Of a stretch of DNA of 64,000 bases, positions 52,812 through 63,500 are shown piece after piece. The stretch lies in the NCBI RefSeq assembly GCF_017349075.1, contig NZ_JAFMOF010000004.1, positions 124,001 to 188,000 of the forward strand, read 5' to 3'. The position numbers and the translations under genes were made by a program. The stretch is from Streptomyces triculaminicus. GTDB lineage: Bacteria; Actinomycetota; Actinomycetes; Streptomycetales; Streptomycetaceae. The stretch's first letter is position 1. Each line of letters begins with the position of its first letter. The notes beneath the pieces are model-generated. The model did no database searches and was not told the DNA's origin. It saw only the letters and a program-made list of their open reading frames with translations.

Positions 52812-53290
52812 CCACGGACCGGGTCGTGGTCTCCGGCCGCGTCGCCGAACTGCCCTCCGACACCGCGGCCCGCAGGTAGCCCGCAGCCGTCCCCTACCCG
52901 TACTCGTGGACCACAGCTCCCCGCTGACGCCACAGTCACGTCCCCCGCCACTCACATCTCCGCCGTGCAGGCCCCCATCCGCTGACGCCTGGTGACGTAC
53001 CGGCCATCTGCTTCGGATCGCGCCAAACACCGCCGCCCGGTGAGGGCCGAGGACCGCGCGGAAAAGGGGAGGCCAACGTGCCCCGACCAGACGTAACCGG
53101 AAGTAATGGTGCATCGGAGGTGTGTCGGAAATTCTCCTGCGGTCTTGAATGAGCCGCAGGCGTCGCATCATCATCGATGCCGTCGCCCATGTCACGTCGT
53201 CACGCCCGGATTCGCCATGTCGAGGCCGCGTCCGGGCTCTTTGGCATGGACCGACCCGACCGCCGGTAAAGAACTGCAAAAGGAGCACGC
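52812..53290. other. 479-bp intergenic region before the beta-rich operon
   Basis: No reading frame here has a ribosome site or recognisable product. The part near 53090-53280 is less GC-rich and should contain the promoter for the following operon; AAAGGAG at the end is the ribosome site of the first gene. I see no clear -35/-10 pair, operator or hairpin. Confidence 0.5.
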
Positions 53291-54586
53291 ATGAATTGCG
53301 ACCTCATGGTGGGGGCGAAGGTCGACGTCGTGAACACGACGTCCAAAGAGGTCTACGAACAGCTCTATCCGCAGTACTTCACCGGGTCACAGCCCTTCGA
53401 CGTGGAGGGCACCATGTTCACCGTCTCCTGGGACGTCAAGGAGGCCCCGGTCTTCGACCTGACCCCGCCCCCCTCGCTCTCCGAGGCCGCCTTACGGGCG
53501 CACCTCACCGAGGGGCCGGCCGCGGGCCGGATGGCCGAGGGCGAGCTCGCCGAGCACGTCGCCGCCCTGCGCGCCTCGCTGGACGGGAGCACCTTCCAGG
53601 TGCGGCTCGACCAGGTGCACATCAAGGTCGACTCCGGGGACGGGAGCCCGGTCGAGGAGGACGTCGCGGTCACCGTCGACGTGCAGGCCTCGACGTCCGA
53701 CACGGGCCTGTTCAGCCTGAACCCCTTCAAAGCCACGTCCGAGGCGCCGAGCAAGGTCGACAGGATCTTCCTCGACAAGGTGGTGCTCCCGAACGTCCTG
53801 GACGAGGCCCGGAAGGTCCTGTCGGGCATCACGTTGCCCGCGCCGCAGATCCCGGGCCTGGCGCTGTCGACGCCGGTTCCCGTCATCCAGCCGCAGCAGG
53901 CGGTGGCGGCCCTCAACCTGGCCGAGCACGGCACGCCGCAGCCCCCGTTCCCCGACAGCTGGCCGCAGAGCCCGTTCTTCGCCCTCCTCGGACGGGACGC
54001 GGTCGAGCGCATCGCGCAGGTGGCGACCGCGTACCTGGAGGGGAAGCCCTTCCATGCCGGCGACACCAAGAACATCGTGATCGGCACCGCGTACTACAAG
54101 GCCGACATCACCATCCACAACGTCCGGTGCGAGGTCGTGTGGGACGACGTGCCGACGGTGCGCGTCCGGACGGCCGTCTCCGGCAGCGGAAGCGCCGGCA
54201 TCAACTGGGTCGTGGGCGGGTCGACCGACGCGTTCTTCGACCTCTACCTGGAGCCCGATCCGACCGTCACGCTCACCCTGGCCATGTCGGGGACGACGCT
54301 CAAGGCCACGGCCGTGGACGTGAGTTCCTTCGGCCTGAAGCTCGTCCCCAGGGGCAGCGACATCGTCAGCACGATCGTCTCGTGGGTCGTCGACGCCCTG
54401 TCGTCGACGTTCGGCGGCATCGTGGGGAGCGCGCTGAGGGGCGTCGAGTTCGCGGTGGGTGACTTCCCGGCCATCCCCATCGACGTGGATCCCGTCCACC
54501 TCGAGGTGACGCCGACGGGCCTGTCCCTGGCACGTTTCGGTGACGCGCTCGCGCTCCAGGGGGACGTGACCGTCTCCAAGCGGTAG
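53291..54586 (+). CDS. TULIP/P47-like protein 1 (putative lipid-binding)
   Basis: 431 residues from ATG 53291. It opens with a long helix-strand unit (KVDVVNTTSKEVYEQLYPQY), then FDVEGTMFTVSWDVKEAPV. Long amphipathic strands and a helix follow (DRIFLDKVVLPNVLDEARKV) that recurs in the next gene, and a proline-rich ITLPAPQIPGLALSTPVPV. The order is that of TULIP-superfamily tubes such as clostridial P47: N-terminal helix, large bent sheet, and a second helix with an LP-rich turn. No signal peptide or membrane helix. The assignment is by pattern only. It starts a seven-gene operon. Confidence 0.5.
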   Translation: MNCDLMVGAKVDVVNTTSKEVYEQLYPQYFTGSQPFDVEGTMFTVSWDVKEAPVFDLTPPPSLSEAALRAHLTEGPAAGRMAEGELAEHVAALRASLDGSTFQVRLDQVHIKVDSGDGSPVEEDVAVTVDVQASTSDTGLFSLNPFKATSEAPSKVDRIFLDKVVLPNVLDEARKVLSGITLPAPQIPGLALSTPVPVIQPQQAVAALNLAEHGTPQPPFPDSWPQSPFFALLGRDAVERIAQVATAYLEGKPFHAGDTKNIVIGTAYYKADITIHNVRCEVVWDDVPTVRVRTAVSGSGSAGINWVVGGSTDAFFDLYLEPDPTVTLTLAMSGTTLKATAVDVSSFGLKLVPRGSDIVSTIVSWVVDALSSTFGGIVGSALRGVEFAVGDFPAIPIDVDPVHLEVTPTGLSLARFGDALALQGDVTVSKR

Positions 54587-54863
54587 GGGACTTCGCAGAC
54601 CTGGTGCCGGGCCCGCACCTCCTCCTCCCGCGGCAGACGCGGCAGGCCCAGCAGGCCCGGCACCGGATGAACTTCCGGCAATTTCCGCCGCAGTTACCAC
54701 CCCCGCGGCTTTGCGCTGCCCATGTACGTGGTGGAATTCAGGGCGCGCGGGATATCGGAACGGCTTGTTCATCCGACTAGGAAATCAGCCCCGGAAATCA
54801 ACCCCGGACAATGGCCGGGAAGCGATTGTTTCCCTCTCCGCGCACCCTCTTAAATCGGCTACC

Positions 54864-55802
54864 GTGACCGAAACGCCATATGACCTCGCACTCGGAATCC
54901 ACGCCGACGCACTCAACTCCGGAATCGCATCGCTGCGCACTCAACACCATGCGGTGTTCCAGGGCAGCTACGGCCCCGAGACGATCGACGACATCGCCTA
55001 CACCTTCACCTGGGACTTCACGGAGCCGCCCGAGCTCGTGCTGGAGAAGCCGGACGCCGGTCTCTGGGCCGACATGATCAAGGCGCAGGGCGTCACGGAC
55101 CTGCCCGAGTCGGGCGTCCTGCAGATCCATGCGCCGCAGCTGAAGGTGGGCGGCACCATCGCGGGCGAGGACCTCCCGCCGGGCACCGGCGAGGTCAAGG
55201 TCGCCGTTCAGGTCAAGGTCGACGGCGGCACCATCACCGTCGTCCCCCTCGGTGTGTGGCTGTCCAAGATCCCGGACAAGTACACGAGGATCATGGTCGA
55301 GAAGGTCATCGTGCCGAACGTCCTCGACCAGGCGAAGAACCTGGTGAACGGCCTGAAGATCCCCGTCCAGGACCTCTTCGGCCAGCAGGTGACCCTCACG
55401 CCCGTCCTCCTGGACGTCACCGGGACGCACCTGGTCCTCGCGGCGACCGCGGAAACCGGCCAGGCCCCCGCCGCCGTCGCCGCCGACGACGCCGACACCG
55501 ACTGGCCGTCGGACAAGCAGGTCTTCCTCCTCGTCGGCCGGACCCTGCTGGCCCACCTCATCCAAGGAGCCCTGGACCAGTGGCACGACACGCAACTGGC
55601 CGACGACGACAAGACCGTGACCGGAGTCGCCTCGGTCTGGTGGAAAGCGAAGTTCCGCAAGGCCGACAACGTGACGGTCGACGAGAACGACCCGACCAGC
55701 ATCTCGGCCGACTTCGACATCCCGTGGTCGGTCGGCGTGGACCTCTTCCCCGTCGCCCCCGGCAAGGGGTGCGCGCTGTTCAAGGCCTCCCAGGAGTCCT
55801 GA
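54864..55802 (+). CDS. TULIP/P47-like protein 2, paralogue of protein 1
   Basis: 312 residues from GTG 54864, the first start that gives sense sequence; no good ribosome site is visible, so the start is uncertain. It shares ordered blocks with protein 1: IAYTFTWDFTEPPELVLEKP against the MFTVSWDVKEAPVFDL region, and TRIMVEKVIVPNVLDQAKNL against DRIFLDKVVLPNVLDEARKV, followed by LKIPVQDLFGQQVTLTPVLL. It lacks the C-terminal 120 residues of protein 1. The alternation of hydrophobic strands with a long helix again suggests a lipid-binding tube. No signal peptide. The 277-bp gap before it has no other gene. Confidence 0.5.
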   Translation: MTETPYDLALGIHADALNSGIASLRTQHHAVFQGSYGPETIDDIAYTFTWDFTEPPELVLEKPDAGLWADMIKAQGVTDLPESGVLQIHAPQLKVGGTIAGEDLPPGTGEVKVAVQVKVDGGTITVVPLGVWLSKIPDKYTRIMVEKVIVPNVLDQAKNLVNGLKIPVQDLFGQQVTLTPVLLDVTGTHLVLAATAETGQAPAAVAADDADTDWPSDKQVFLLVGRTLLAHLIQGALDQWHDTQLADDDKTVTGVASVWWKAKFRKADNVTVDENDPTSISADFDIPWSVGVDLFPVAPGKGCALFKASQES

Positions 55803-55846
55803 GCCCTTCTCCCCCGCCGTTCCCTCACTCCAGGAGGCCCGCACCC

Positions 55847-56218
55847 GTGAACGCGCTGATCGACTTCGATGTCACCCTCGACCCGCAGGAACCCGGCGTC
55901 ACCTTCAAGGCGACCGGCCTGACGGACACGGCCCTCTCCGCGACGCTGGAGAAGATCGTCCTGAACTCCGTCACCCTCAACCCCGTGTCCGATGCCGCCA
56001 AGCTGGTCGCCGGGCCCGCCAACGCCCTGGCCGCCCTGGCCCCGGGCGTCCTGAAGAAGGCGCTCGAAGGCAAGAAGACCGTCGACATCCCGCTCGAGAA
56101 GCCGCTGGGCACCGACATCACCATCAACGGCCAGAGCGTGTCCGTGAAGCTGACGTCCCCGGAACTGGGCTCCCACGACGGGATGCTCATGGTCAGCGGC
56201 ACGTTCGTCGTCTCCTGA
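55847..56218 (+). CDS. Short beta-rich protein, TULIP-cluster member
   Basis: 123 residues from GTG 55847 with AGGAGG upstream. Two strand-rich ends (LIDFDVTLDPQEPGVTFKAT and GTDITINGQSVSVKLTSPEL) flank a helical middle (VSDAAKLVAGPANALAALAP). This resembles the C-terminal subdomain of protein 1 as a separate polypeptide, so it may complete protein 2, which lacks that part. Function unknown. Confidence 0.6.
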   Translation: MNALIDFDVTLDPQEPGVTFKATGLTDTALSATLEKIVLNSVTLNPVSDAAKLVAGPANALAALAPGVLKKALEGKKTVDIPLEKPLGTDITINGQSVSVKLTSPELGSHDGMLMVSGTFVVS

Positions 56219-56270
56219 ACCGCCCCCGCACCTCTCCTCCCACGTCCGACCGATCACTTCAGGAGACCCG

Positions 56271-57701
56271 TTGAGCACACCCCAGCCCCCGCACTCCGGC
56301 GACGCCGGGACCGGCCCCCAGGCCGAGACGCTCCACCTCGCCGACACCCCCGGCTACCCCCTCGCCCGCAGCGTGGAGATGCCCGGCACCCTCGACTACC
56401 CCACCGGCTCACTGACCTTCCGCCTCGGTGCGCTCCGGTTACGTGCCGAGGGGCAGCCGGAGGCCCTCGCCGAGGAGAGCCGCGGCGAGGCCCGCCACAT
56501 CGTCCACCGCATCCCGGCCCTCGTCCTCACCGGCCGCTACGCCCTCGACACCCGGCCCGACGAGGTCCGGGAGATCGACACCGCCGGCAACCTGCGCCCG
56601 CTCGCGGCCGAGGCACGGCAGCCCACCCTTCCGGCCGGGGCCCGCGCCGTCGCGCCCAGCCACCCGGACGACGAGACCGTCCGCCGGTGGACCGCCCGCG
56701 CCGACGCCCACCGCACGAAGCTGATGAAGACCGAGAACGGCCGCCAGGCCCTCATCCAGTACGGCACGCACAACGAGAGCTACTACGACATCTTCCACGG
56801 CAACTCCTCGGTGTCCTCCAACCTTCGCAAGAAGTGGGCCGAAAAGGGCGTCACCCAGCGCATGTCGGAGCACACCTACGGCACCACCGATCCGGACGAG
56901 GCCACCGGTGCCCGGCCGTCCGCCGGGGACCAGCAGCCGGTCAACGACTGGGAGGACCCGCAGGAGGGCGGCAAGTACAACGCGCACGCCTGGCAGCAGC
57001 GGACCACGGTGCAGACCGCGCTCACCACCGAGGCCGCCCGGATCCAGCAGAAGGATCCCGACAAGGCCCAGCGTCTCCGTGATGCGGCCACGGCCGCCGA
57101 GGGCTTCTCCAAGTCGGTCCAGGACACCGGCAACGACGGCTCGCGGACCACCCCCATGACGCAGGACAACGTCTACACGGCCATCGACCGGCACTCCGGG
57201 GAAATACCGGCGGTCTCTCCCGGAGAAATGGCCCGCTACAACGGACTCGCCGCGTTCACCGACGGGGAGGTGCAAGCGCTCCCCGCGGCACAGGAGGGCC
57301 AGCCGGAGGAGCCGGAGGACTGGATCGCGCTGTCCGACGAGGAACGCACCATCATCCAGGAGTTCGGCGCCGCCGCCTACCACGACGAGGCACTGGAGGG
57401 CCCGCGGGCGACCGACACCCTCCACGCGGGCGCGTGCACGGCGCGTCTGGAGGACGTCCGCATCATCACCCGCCTCGCCCCGGACGGCGCACCGGCGGAC
57501 GTGACGGTCGAACTGCCCGACCTCGCCCTGAACATCGACGACGAACAGTGGCGGGGGACGGCCGCCGACGTGGCCCGCGAACGCCTCGCCGCCATGCGGT
57601 TCGTACGCACACTCCTGCAGGACGCCGTCGCCGAGACCGTCCGCCACGCCGCCTTCACCGGCATCGCCGGCTACGCCCACCCGCAGGACGGGCGGTCCTG
57701 A
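56271..57701 (+). CDS. Hypothetical 476-aa protein with beta ends and a helical insert
   Basis: Starts at TTG 56271 with AGGAGA eight bases upstream; no ATG or GTG fits. Residues 30-115 and 385-460 are strand-rich (LTFRLGALRLRAEGQ, RIPALVLTGRYALDTRPDEV; DVRIITRLAPDGAPADVTVE) and end in a long helix (AMRFVRTLLQDAVAETVRHA), as in the flanking proteins. The middle 240 residues are polar and helical (RRWTARADAHRTKLMKTENG, YNAHAWQQRTTVQTALTTEA) and could be a separate, possibly DNA-, lipid- or ligand-handling domain. No family recognised. Confidence 0.7.
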   Translation: MSTPQPPHSGDAGTGPQAETLHLADTPGYPLARSVEMPGTLDYPTGSLTFRLGALRLRAEGQPEALAEESRGEARHIVHRIPALVLTGRYALDTRPDEVREIDTAGNLRPLAAEARQPTLPAGARAVAPSHPDDETVRRWTARADAHRTKLMKTENGRQALIQYGTHNESYYDIFHGNSSVSSNLRKKWAEKGVTQRMSEHTYGTTDPDEATGARPSAGDQQPVNDWEDPQEGGKYNAHAWQQRTTVQTALTTEAARIQQKDPDKAQRLRDAATAAEGFSKSVQDTGNDGSRTTPMTQDNVYTAIDRHSGEIPAVSPGEMARYNGLAAFTDGEVQALPAAQEGQPEEPEDWIALSDEERTIIQEFGAAAYHDEALEGPRATDTLHAGACTARLEDVRIITRLAPDGAPADVTVELPDLALNIDDEQWRGTAADVARERLAAMRFVRTLLQDAVAETVRHAAFTGIAGYAHPQDGRS

Positions 57702-57704
57702 CCC

Positions 57705-58733
57705 GTGCTCATCCTCGACACGACCGCCCCCGCCGAGGACGTCCTCGGCGGGGTGTGGGACGACCTGCTCGCCGACGACGTGCCGCGCTTCGAGGCGTTC
57801 CTCGACCAGGCACTGGCTCCGCAGCAGGAGTACCTCACCGACGACGAGCGGGCCCTGTACCGGCACGGCAAACGGCTGCGCCCGGCCGTCCTGCTGCTGG
57901 CCGCCCGCATGGTGCACGGCTCCGCACCGCCCCCGGACAAGGTGCTGCAGGGTGCCGTCTCGCTGGAGATGCTGCATGTGGCGACGCTCATCCACGACGA
58001 CATCGTGGACGGCGCCGCCCTGCGCCGCGGCCTGCCCTCGGTCAACGCCGCGCGCGGCACCGAGACCGCCGTCCTCGTCGGCGACCTGCAGTTCGTCCAG
58101 GCCATCCGCGGCTTCGTGCGGACCATCGACCGCGACAGCGACATGGGCCTGATCGAACTCGTCCTCGACACCGCCTTCCAGATCGGCTGCGGCGAGCTCG
58201 ACGAGCTGCGCACGGACCTCTCCCAGGACCCGGAGCTGCTGGCCCGGACGTACTGGCGCACCGCCGACCGCAAGACCGCCGCCCTGTTCGGGCTCGCGGC
58301 CGAGGCCGGGGTGACGCTGGCCGACGGGCGCAGCGGCGACGCCCGCCGGGCCGGGTTCTACGGTCGCCGGCTGGGCCGTGCCCTGCAGGTCATGGACGAT
58401 CTGTTCGACCTCGCCCAGGACGAGGCCGGCTCCGGCAAGCCGCGCGGCATGGACCTGCTGCGCCGCCGCGCCTCCCTGCCGCTGATCTACGCCATGCAGG
58501 AGTGGGGTCCACAGCACGCGGTCAGCCGCATCATGCGCGGCGAGGCCGTCGGTCCCGGCGCGCTGGAGCGCACGCTCGCCGAGGTCCGCGGCGGCCGCGG
58601 CTTCTCGCGCGCGTACACCGACGCCCGCGCCCAGGCGCTTGAGGCGGTCGAGCTGCTGCGCCCGTTCCCGGCCGGACGGTACCGCTACGCGCTGGAGGAC
58701 CTGGCCCTGCACGTCGTGGACCGCGGGGCCTGA
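57705..58733 (+). CDS. Polyprenyl diphosphate synthase (trans-isoprenyl synthase)
   Basis: 342 residues from GTG 57705, three bases after the preceding stop. All marks of the family are present: the GKRLRP motif, the first aspartate-rich motif HDDIVDGAALRRGLPS, a KTAALF segment and the second motif VMDDLFDLAQDE. It should add isopentenyl diphosphate units to an allylic primer; chain length cannot be read from the motifs. The residues before the first DDxxD (SLEMLHVATLIH) are small or medium, which would allow a long product. Its position inside the operon of lipid-binding-like proteins is the striking point. Confidence 0.93.
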   Translation: MLILDTTAPAEDVLGGVWDDLLADDVPRFEAFLDQALAPQQEYLTDDERALYRHGKRLRPAVLLLAARMVHGSAPPPDKVLQGAVSLEMLHVATLIHDDIVDGAALRRGLPSVNAARGTETAVLVGDLQFVQAIRGFVRTIDRDSDMGLIELVLDTAFQIGCGELDELRTDLSQDPELLARTYWRTADRKTAALFGLAAEAGVTLADGRSGDARRAGFYGRRLGRALQVMDDLFDLAQDEAGSGKPRGMDLLRRRASLPLIYAMQEWGPQHAVSRIMRGEAVGPGALERTLAEVRGGRGFSRAYTDARAQALEAVELLRPFPAGRYRYALEDLALHVVDRGA

Positions 58734-58801
58734 CCGGCGGCCCGGCGGCGGCCCGGCAGCCCGTCCCGACCGACAACCCCGAGAATCCGGAGGAGAGCCC
58801 T

Positions 58802-60559
58802 GTGGCCACCGAGCTGATCAACTTCATCTACGCCACCATGTACAAGCGCGTCAACGACCCGGACAGCCCGTACTGGCTGCCCGCCGTCCTCAAGGACGTC
58901 CGTACGCCCGACGGCCACACGCTGAATCCCCTGAACGTCGACACGTGGGACATCGGAGAACTCGCCGGCGCCGAGGGCAAGACGATCGGCGACACGATCG
59001 CCTCCGCATGGTGGATCTTCGTGGGCGCCGCGTTCGACGACGCGAAGGACCGCGGTGTGCCGGATCTCCCCGACAATCTCGACCCGTTCACCAGCCAGCG
59101 CGACGCCGACCGCCCCTACCCCACGCTGAAGCTGACCTCCGTCACGGTCGACGGGCTGTCGAACGCGTCGGTCGGCGAGCTGCAGAACCTCACGCCCACC
59201 GAGAACGGCTACCGGGGCACGATCCGGGTCACCACCGCGGCGTACGACACGCACGGGTGGCAGAAGCAGATCACCGTCAAGGGCACGTACAGCCTGGTGC
59301 AGCACGTCGTGGTGACCGACGATCCCGGGGACGGCGGCGGGGGCGACGACCTGAAGCCGCCGACGAAGGTCGTGGTCAACGGCCTGGAGGGGGTGGAGTG
59401 GCCGCGCCAGGAGATCGAGGGCCACGGGCAGTTCACCGTGACGGCCCAGGACCTCGCCTTCGACGTCGTGCTGCGTGCGGAAGCCACGGGCACGGGTGCG
59501 GACCGCACCCCGCGGCTGACCGTCGAGTCGATCACCGTCGCGTCGCAGCCGACGTTCCACCTCGACGAGAAGTCCCTCACCATCGAGGGCCGCACCATCG
59601 ACCAGGCCACCCTCGACATCTGGAAGCGAGCGGCGGCCGACGCCTTCAACAGCGCCGATGCCGGCAAGGCGCTCACCGGGAAACTCGTCGACACTCTCGC
59701 CGACCCCTCCTTCCGCGACCAGTTCTCGTCCACGGTCACCGCCCAGCTGGTCAAGGCACTGGACGGGGTGCTCGGCGCGGTGCCGACGGGCAGTCTGCCG
59801 TCGGACGACAGCGGCTTCCCGGCCAAGTACGGGCCGCTGGAGGTCTACCTCTTCGACCGGCTGCGCGCCTCCGTGAACGACACGGGCTCCGGCTTCTACC
59901 CCCCGACCGTCGTGCTCGGGGCGACCGACCCCACGCTGGAGCCGTACGACCTCGGGGACATCGACCTCGGCTCGTACAAGATCGGCGTCGCGACGGCCGA
60001 CCTCGGCTTCAAGAGGGGTTCGATCAAGGGCATCTCCAACGTCCTGATCCCCGTCAAGGACGCCGCCCTGACGGACAGGGGCATCGGGGCGACCCTGAGG
60101 TTCGGCCGACTCCCTGGCGACGTCAAGGTTCCCGCGCCTCCGCTCACCATCACGGGCAGGTGGTCCGTGTCCTTCCCCGACACCGCGGCCGCCGCCGCGG
60201 CGGCACCGGAACACGCCACGGCAAACGGCGACGACACGATCGAGGGCGACATCACCATCAAGATCGACCACCCCTCGGCGACGGCCGGCCTGTCCTTCAG
60301 CGGCCGGGACGCCGACGAGCTCACCATCGGTCTCGACGCGCTCACCCTCGCCATCGCCACGAAGGACCTGCAGATCACCGTCGACTTCGACCAGCCCACC
60401 ATCTGGAAGGCGGCCATCGAGAAGGTGCTGAACAAGGACGAGGTCAAGCAGAAGATCATCGACGGTGTGCAGAGCACGGCCGACACCCACCGTGCCGACA
60501 TCGCCAAGGAGCTCACCGACAACGCCCGCGCGGTCATCCACACCAAGCTCGAGGGCTGA
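58802..60559 (+). CDS. TULIP/P47-like protein 3 (585 aa)
   Basis: 585 residues from GTG 58802 after GGAGGAG. N-terminal helix-strand unit (LINFIYATMYKRV) and then WWIFVGAAFDDAKDRGVPD. Several long sheets follow (YPTLKLTSVTVDGLSNASVG; HGQFTVTAQDLAFDVVLRAE), with a helix bearing acidic and lysine residues (IWKRAAADAFNSADAGKALT) and a C-terminal helix (IEKVLNKDEVKQKIIDGVQS). The glycine-rich DDPGDGGGGDD is a flexible loop between two sheet regions. This two-lobe arrangement again suits a TULIP tube. Cytoplasmic by lack of signal peptide. Confidence 0.55.
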   Translation: MATELINFIYATMYKRVNDPDSPYWLPAVLKDVRTPDGHTLNPLNVDTWDIGELAGAEGKTIGDTIASAWWIFVGAAFDDAKDRGVPDLPDNLDPFTSQRDADRPYPTLKLTSVTVDGLSNASVGELQNLTPTENGYRGTIRVTTAAYDTHGWQKQITVKGTYSLVQHVVVTDDPGDGGGGDDLKPPTKVVVNGLEGVEWPRQEIEGHGQFTVTAQDLAFDVVLRAEATGTGADRTPRLTVESITVASQPTFHLDEKSLTIEGRTIDQATLDIWKRAAADAFNSADAGKALTGKLVDTLADPSFRDQFSSTVTAQLVKALDGVLGAVPTGSLPSDDSGFPAKYGPLEVYLFDRLRASVNDTGSGFYPPTVVLGATDPTLEPYDLGDIDLGSYKIGVATADLGFKRGSIKGISNVLIPVKDAALTDRGIGATLRFGRLPGDVKVPAPPLTITGRWSVSFPDTAAAAAAAPEHATANGDDTIEGDITIKIDHPSATAGLSFSGRDADELTIGLDALTLAIATKDLQITVDFDQPTIWKAAIEKVLNKDEVKQKIIDGVQSTADTHRADIAKELTDNARAVIHTKLEG

Positions 60560-60567
60560 CCACTCAC

Positions 60568-63500
60568 ATGACGATCGACGAACTCAAGGCCCTCATCACC
60601 CGGCACACGCAGGACACCACCCTCACGCTCCCCGCCGCCGACCTCGGCACCGGGCCCGCGGCCGCCCTCATCGGCACATGGCTCGACGGCACCCTCACCG
60701 TCACGGACCTGCGGCGCGAGGACCACGACGACAGCGTGACCGTGCACGGCACGCTCACCGTCACCGGCCTCGGCCTCACCGACCTGCCCGTCCACGGGAT
60801 CGAGTTCGGCCTCGACCCCCTCGACCACGACCCCACCCTCCACGTCCCTCTCGTCGTCCCCGCGGACTGGACCTTCCCCACCTCCTTCCCCGCCACCGAC
60901 GGCAGCGACCTGGCCGCCCTCGCCTTCCCCGTACCGCCCGCACTCCTGCTCACCTCGGCGGCCCGGCCCGCGCGCGACGGACGCCCAGCGCTGGATCCCG
61001 GTCTCACCTTCCACGCCTCCCAGGTGAACGACCCGGCGCGGCTCGGCAGCCTCGCCGCGCTGCTCCGGCCGCGGCCCGGGGAGCTGTCGCTGACGGGGCC
61101 GGTCGTACGCCGCCCCTCCAAGGGCCCGGGCGACGAAGTCCGCACCGACATCGCGCTGCGCTCGACGCCCCAGCCGGACGGGGAGTTCTCCGCGTCCTTC
61201 TACCTGTGGGCCGGTTCGCGTGACGACGACGGGGCGAACGGTTCCTCGTCCACGTACGGCCTGCGGCTGGCCGCGGACCTGGTTCTCGGGCAGGTGGGCG
61301 GGGCGACGATCAGCGCTCCGCTCCCCTCGGGCGGCGGTGTGCTCGCCCTCGGTGCCGACCGGCTTCCCGAGAAGCTGTCCCCCGACGACCTCGCCGCGTG
61401 GAACGGCACCGGTGCCGCGGTCCACCAGCTCGTCGACCAGCAGGACTTCACGCTCGGCGCCTCCGTCCGCCTCACCGGGATCACCGCCACCATCGACCCC
61501 TCGGCGTTCGGCAAGGGCGGGCTGGCGGCAGCCCTGACCCAGGTCACCGCCACCGTCGAGACGACACCGGGCACGACATGGCCGATCGTGGGCGACGACC
61601 TCGCCCTGACCGGCGTCGGCGCCACCCTCACCGTCACGAACCCGCTCCAGGCCTCCCGCGCGGCGAAGGTCACCGGACGCGGTGACTTCACCGTCGCGGG
61701 CGACGTCGCCCTCCACGCCACAGCGGAGATACCGCCCGGCACCTTCCGGCTCACCCTCGACGAGAGCACTCCGGCCGAACTGCGGGACGTGCTCCAGCAC
61801 TTCCTGCCGCACGCCGACCTCACCGGCGTGCCCACCCTGACGCTGAAGAAGTTCTCCGGCTCCGCGACGCCCAAGAAGGGCGCGTACGAGGTCGACGCGT
61901 CCGTCTCCTCGGACTGGCACATCGACGTCGGAGCCGCCCGCATCGCCCTCACCGAGGCCGGGCTCGAGCTGGCGCGCGAGGGCGGCGAGGGCGCCCCCGG
62001 TGGCGTCGTAGAGAAGCAGCCGGACAGCGGTTCGGGAACCACCGGCACCCTGTCGGCCAAGGCCGAGCTCGGTCCGGCCTCGGGCGGCGACGGCGACGAC
62101 TCCGTCGTGAAGTTCTCCGCCAAGTGGACCGTGCCCGGCGCCTTCGAGCTCGACGGGATGTTCCCCGACCTCGACCTGACCAAGCTCTTGACGTCCCTGG
62201 CCTGCCGGGCCGACGTGCCCCTGCCCGACGGCCTGCCACAGGTCTCCCTCCTCCACCCCGCCGTGACCGTACGGCTGGGGACCGCACTGACGGGGCAGCC
62301 GGCGGCAGGCAAGGGCTACGAGCTGGCGGTCAGCACCACGGCGACGTTCGACGCGGCGCAGCTGACGTTCTTCGGCAAGGCGGCCAGGAAGGCGGAGGGC
62401 GGCACCCTGTTCGCCGCCGCGTTATGGCAGCAGGACTGGGTCTGGTCGCCGGGGAAGGTGTCCGGCTGGGCCCCGGTCCTCGGATTCCTCGACGGCATCA
62501 CCTTCGCCAAGTCCGGGCTCGCCGTCAGCTCCGCCGACGGGGTGACCGTCGATGCGGGGGCCGACCCGCCCGACACCCTGCCCGCCACGCTGGACAAGGG
62601 CCTGACGTTCTTCACCGAGCTGGGGCTGACCGGCCCGCTGGCGCCCTTGAAGGTGCTGTTCCAGGACGCCGGCGGCATCCATCTGACGGCGCGGCTCACC
62701 ACACCGGTCCAGGAGTCGCAGTTCACCGCGTCCATCGCGGAGCAGAAGACGCGCGAGGGCTTCGGCGGACTCGTCCTCGCGTTCGCCCCGGCGAAGCGGG
62801 AGGTGTCGCTCCAGACCTCGTGGAACTTCACCGTTCCGGCGGTCGGGTCGGCTCCCAGTACCCTGCTGCAGTTCGTGGCCGGCGGGGCCCTCAAGGGCAC
62901 CGAGTTCCACCTCCTCCTGGCGCTCAAGCCCGCCGGCTCCGGTGCGGACGAAGCCGCCGGACGACCTGCGCCGCACCAACTGGCCTACGCGCTACGGGCC
63001 CCCGGCCGGACGCTGCTCACCGCGGACCCCGTCGCCGGGACCGACGGCCGTATCGTCCACGACGCGACGCCTCAAGGGGCGAGCGGGAGCACGTACAGCC
63101 TGCTACGCAGCACCGCCGTCCGCCTCGCCGGGCTCACCGCACCGCCCTCGGCCGACGACCTCCCCACCTGGAAGAACGCCTTCGGCGTCGAGGGCTTCGA
63201 CGTCCAGTACTTCTACATGCAGATCGGCTATGGGGCGGAAACCGGGCTCACCCTGGGCGGCGGCGGTTCGGTGGTCATCGGCGACGCCGCCCTGAAGCTC
63301 GACATCAAGGGCGGGTTCGATCCGGAGCCGTACGTCACCGTCTTCCGCTTCGATCTGGAGGCCGTCCACCAGGACACCGGCATCTCGATCTGGGACGTGG
63401 TCGCCGTCCTCGCCACCCCGCCGGACTGGCTGGCCTTCCTGAAGCAGATCGTGCTCCACAAGCTGGCGATGTGCGTGGTCACCGCTCCCGGCGGCTGGAC